Source: CAZOEL01 sp964578835 (GTDB lineage: Bacteria; Desulfobacterota; Syntrophobacteria; Syntrophobacterales; Syntrophobacteraceae). From it: DNA of 14,085 nt. Shown in pieces: positions 13,091-14,085 of the stretch; the stretch's first letter is position 1; each line of letters begins with the position of its first letter. The position numbers were made by a program, and so were the translations under genes. The stretch is from assembly GCA_964578835.1 (NCBI GenBank), contig CAZOEL010000118.1:1-14085 (forward strand), given 5' to 3'. The notes below the pieces were generated by a model that saw only the letters and a program-made list of their open reading frames with translations, did no database searches and was not told the DNA's origin.

Positions 13091-13431
13091 ATTTCTCCTC
13101 GTTCATTTTACCCGCCCCCGACTACAAGCCGCCAGCAGGTTCATGCTTTCTTTAGTCAATGATATCGTTACGGGAAAGCAGCTTGACCGCGAATGATCAT
13201 GATGATATGAGGCGGGCGCTGCAAAGTCAAGCAAGCTCAGAAGAGATCCACGCAATCGAAGATTTCCTCTCATGCCGGGGCCGCCTGTCAGAACTGTCCA
13301 CGATTCAGATAATCCCCCAACGATTCTATGACTTCTCGCTCAGAAAGCACGGTAAATTTGTTCTCATTCAGAAATGACTATGTGTACGGGATCTTAGGCC
13401 CTGCACTTCGCTCCCAAATGCTTTGCGTGAA
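13091..13431. other. Intergenic stretch upstream of the storage protein gene
   Basis: I see no supported gene or RNA. The first 20 bases hold the ribosome binding site of the minus-strand storage gene. No convincing promoter is visible; a TAAAAT on the minus strand near 13104-13109 lacks a -35 partner. A short open frame at 13159-13377 has no ribosome binding site and no recognisable protein. The last 60 bases may belong to the repeat element that follows. Confidence 0.6.
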
Positions 13432-13623
13432 AGCCCTTGTAAGGGCGAAATACCATAGCCCGGGGCAACGCCCCGGGAATAGATTCCGCCATATTCTCCA
13501 AGCCCTGTAAGGGCGAGATAACTACTTTCCGGATATTCCGCCCCTTCAGGGCTCTGGGGAGGTTGCGAGGCTCCCGGACCCAGGGCGATGCCCTGGGCTA
13601 TGGTATTTCGCCCTTTCAGGGCT
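13432..13623. repeat. Compound inverted element of 45-bp REP-like palindromic units
   Basis: The left unit (13432-13477) reads AGCCCT..AAGGGCG, then AAATACCATAGCCC, then a GGGGCAACGCCCC stem. The right unit (13579-13623) is the same on the opposite strand, with the stem AGGGCATCGCCCT. Between them lie two shorter inverted pieces of the first stem (13501-13522 and 13535-13553). Each unit can form two hairpins and the whole element can fold back on itself. Multi-copy repeats of this type, with the AAATACCATAGCCC core, are familiar from many environmental bacterial genomes and are often mis-annotated as short proteins. No transposase is present here. Confidence 0.7.
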
Positions 13624-14002
13624 GGCTCCAACGCAGAATCGATTGGAATAAAGGCTAACGCGGCGTTACGATTGTTCAATCATCGTAGAACAAGTTAGCC
13701 CTGGTTCAGAAAGCTGTTGACAGGAGAAATCCTGGAAGCTACTTTACAGCTGCATTATAGCTTGACCTGCAAATCCATTCCGCTTCTGCTGGCAGGGAGA
13801 TTCCAGTCGCAAAGTCAGCTTACTGGCGTGGGCTTCCAAGGAGCCGCAAGCTTAGCGAATTCAAGCCTTGGTTTATGATGCTATTCTTGGAAATTCTCCT
13901 TCGGCGCCGCCGGAAATAATCGCTGAATCCCCCCGGCATTTTCTCTAAAATCATCAAGACGACTTAGAGCTTGCCCCACAAGATTTCAAAAGGAGAAGAA
14001 AA
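13624..14002. other. Upstream region of the probable 6-hydroxycyclohexene-carbonyl-CoA dehydrogenase gene
   Basis: No gene is seen in this 379-bp stretch. TTGACA at 13717-13722 with TACTTT 17 bases later (13740-13745, three of six) is a weak promoter candidate. The bases AAAAGGAGAAG (13988-13998) are a strong ribosome binding site for the gene at 14003. I found no copy of the 18-bp motif or the PadR palindrome here. Confidence 0.5.
13717..13745 (+). promoter_or_regulatory. Weak promoter candidate for the gene at 14003
   Basis: TTGACA (13717-13722) is a perfect -35 box; the -10 candidate TACTTT (13740-13745) after 17 bases is poor. It would give a leader of about 250 bases and may need an activator, or the true promoter lies elsewhere. 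Confidence 0.25.
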
Positions 14003-14085
14003 ATGGTAATCACGGTGCCCGGCAAAATTCAGACATGGCAGATGGTGCAGCCGACCACGAAGAACAAGGAAACGGGAGAGAAGAT
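14003..14085 (+). CDS. Start of a probable 6-hydroxycyclohex-1-ene-1-carbonyl-CoA dehydrogenase (partial)
   Basis: Only 27 codons are present before the window ends. The peptide reads MVITVPGKIQTWQMVQP and continues TTKNKETGEK. The pattern K-I-x-TW-x-M-x-x-P with TGE about a dozen residues later is what I recall at the start of the benzoyl-CoA pathway enzyme called Had in Thauera and BamQ in Geobacter. This is a zinc-type alcohol dehydrogenase that oxidises 6-hydroxycyclohex-1-ene-1-carbonyl-CoA with NAD+. The catalytic motif would lie beyond the window. A strong ribosome binding site (AGGAG within 13988-13998) precedes the ATG. The bamBC genes at the other end of the window support the reading. 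Another medium-chain dehydrogenase cannot be excluded from so little sequence. Confidence 0.5.
   Translation, partial: MVITVPGKIQTWQMVQPTTKNKETGEK

Noticed and set aside
13159..13377. A 72-codon open frame in the gap after the storage protein gene
   Set aside because: There is no ribosome binding site, no family resemblance, and it ends just before the palindromic repeat element.
13432..13623. A CRISPR array suggested by repeated AGCCCT..AAGGGCG units
   Set aside because: The units face in opposite directions, differ in length and have no uniform spacers, so it is a palindromic repeat element and not a CRISPR array.
13368..13679. A 103-codon frame over the right-hand repeats (minus strand)
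   Set aside because: Its peptide is the translation of the palindromic units, a common source of false hypothetical proteins.

Overview
The window looks like a chromosomal segment from an anaerobic, aromatic-degrading bacterium, most likely a Desulfobacterota (deltaproteobacterial) sulfate reducer or syntroph. The basis is a class II (tungsten-type) benzoyl-CoA reductase pair, BamB and BamC, which is typical of strict anaerobes, together with a molybdenum hydroxylase operon and several molybdenum/tungsten cofactor and metal-handling genes. The lineage is an inference from gene content, not from a marker gene.

Left part (1-4770, minus strand): a modE-like regulator gene (4232-4600) has its own promoter (4742-4769) and a terminator-like hairpin (4004-4040). 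Downstream of it on the same strand run moeA (2709-3884), bamB (594-2564), bamC (77-607) and the first codons of a bamD-like gene (1-56). BamB is the aldehyde:ferredoxin-oxidoreductase-like catalytic subunit, BamC the three-cluster ferredoxin subunit, and MoeA inserts metal into the pterin cofactor. The last domain of this MoeA looks lost or frameshifted.

Middle part (4954-11411, plus strand): a stand-alone TiaS-like protein (4954-5706) is followed by a 690-bp regulatory gap and then an operon of FAD, [2Fe-2S] and molybdopterin subunits of a xanthine-dehydrogenase-family hydroxylase (6397-10189), possibly 4-hydroxybenzoyl-CoA reductase. A MoaD/ThiS-like carrier (10258-10470) and a ThiF/MoeB-like activating enzyme (10608-11411) follow. 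An 18-bp motif with half-sites one helical turn apart lies at the start of the modE-like transcript and twice ahead of the hydroxylase operon. It is a candidate operator for the ModE-like protein.

Right part (11449-14085): a PadR regulator gene and a 78-residue unknown protein gene are divergent, with a 9+9 bp palindrome inside the promoter spacer between them. A MosB-like molybdenum-storage protein is convergent with the small gene. Then come about 900 bp with no gene, carrying a roughly 190-bp element of inverted 45-bp palindromic units, and finally the first 27 codons of a probable 6-hydroxycyclohex-1-ene-1-carbonyl-CoA dehydrogenase, another benzoyl-CoA pathway enzyme.

Taken together, the window reads as an anaerobic aromatic-acid catabolism island. 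One tungsten enzyme and one molybdenum enzyme sit with their cofactor synthesis, metal storage and probably metal-responsive control. The functional links are inferred from gene adjacency and shared sequence motifs.
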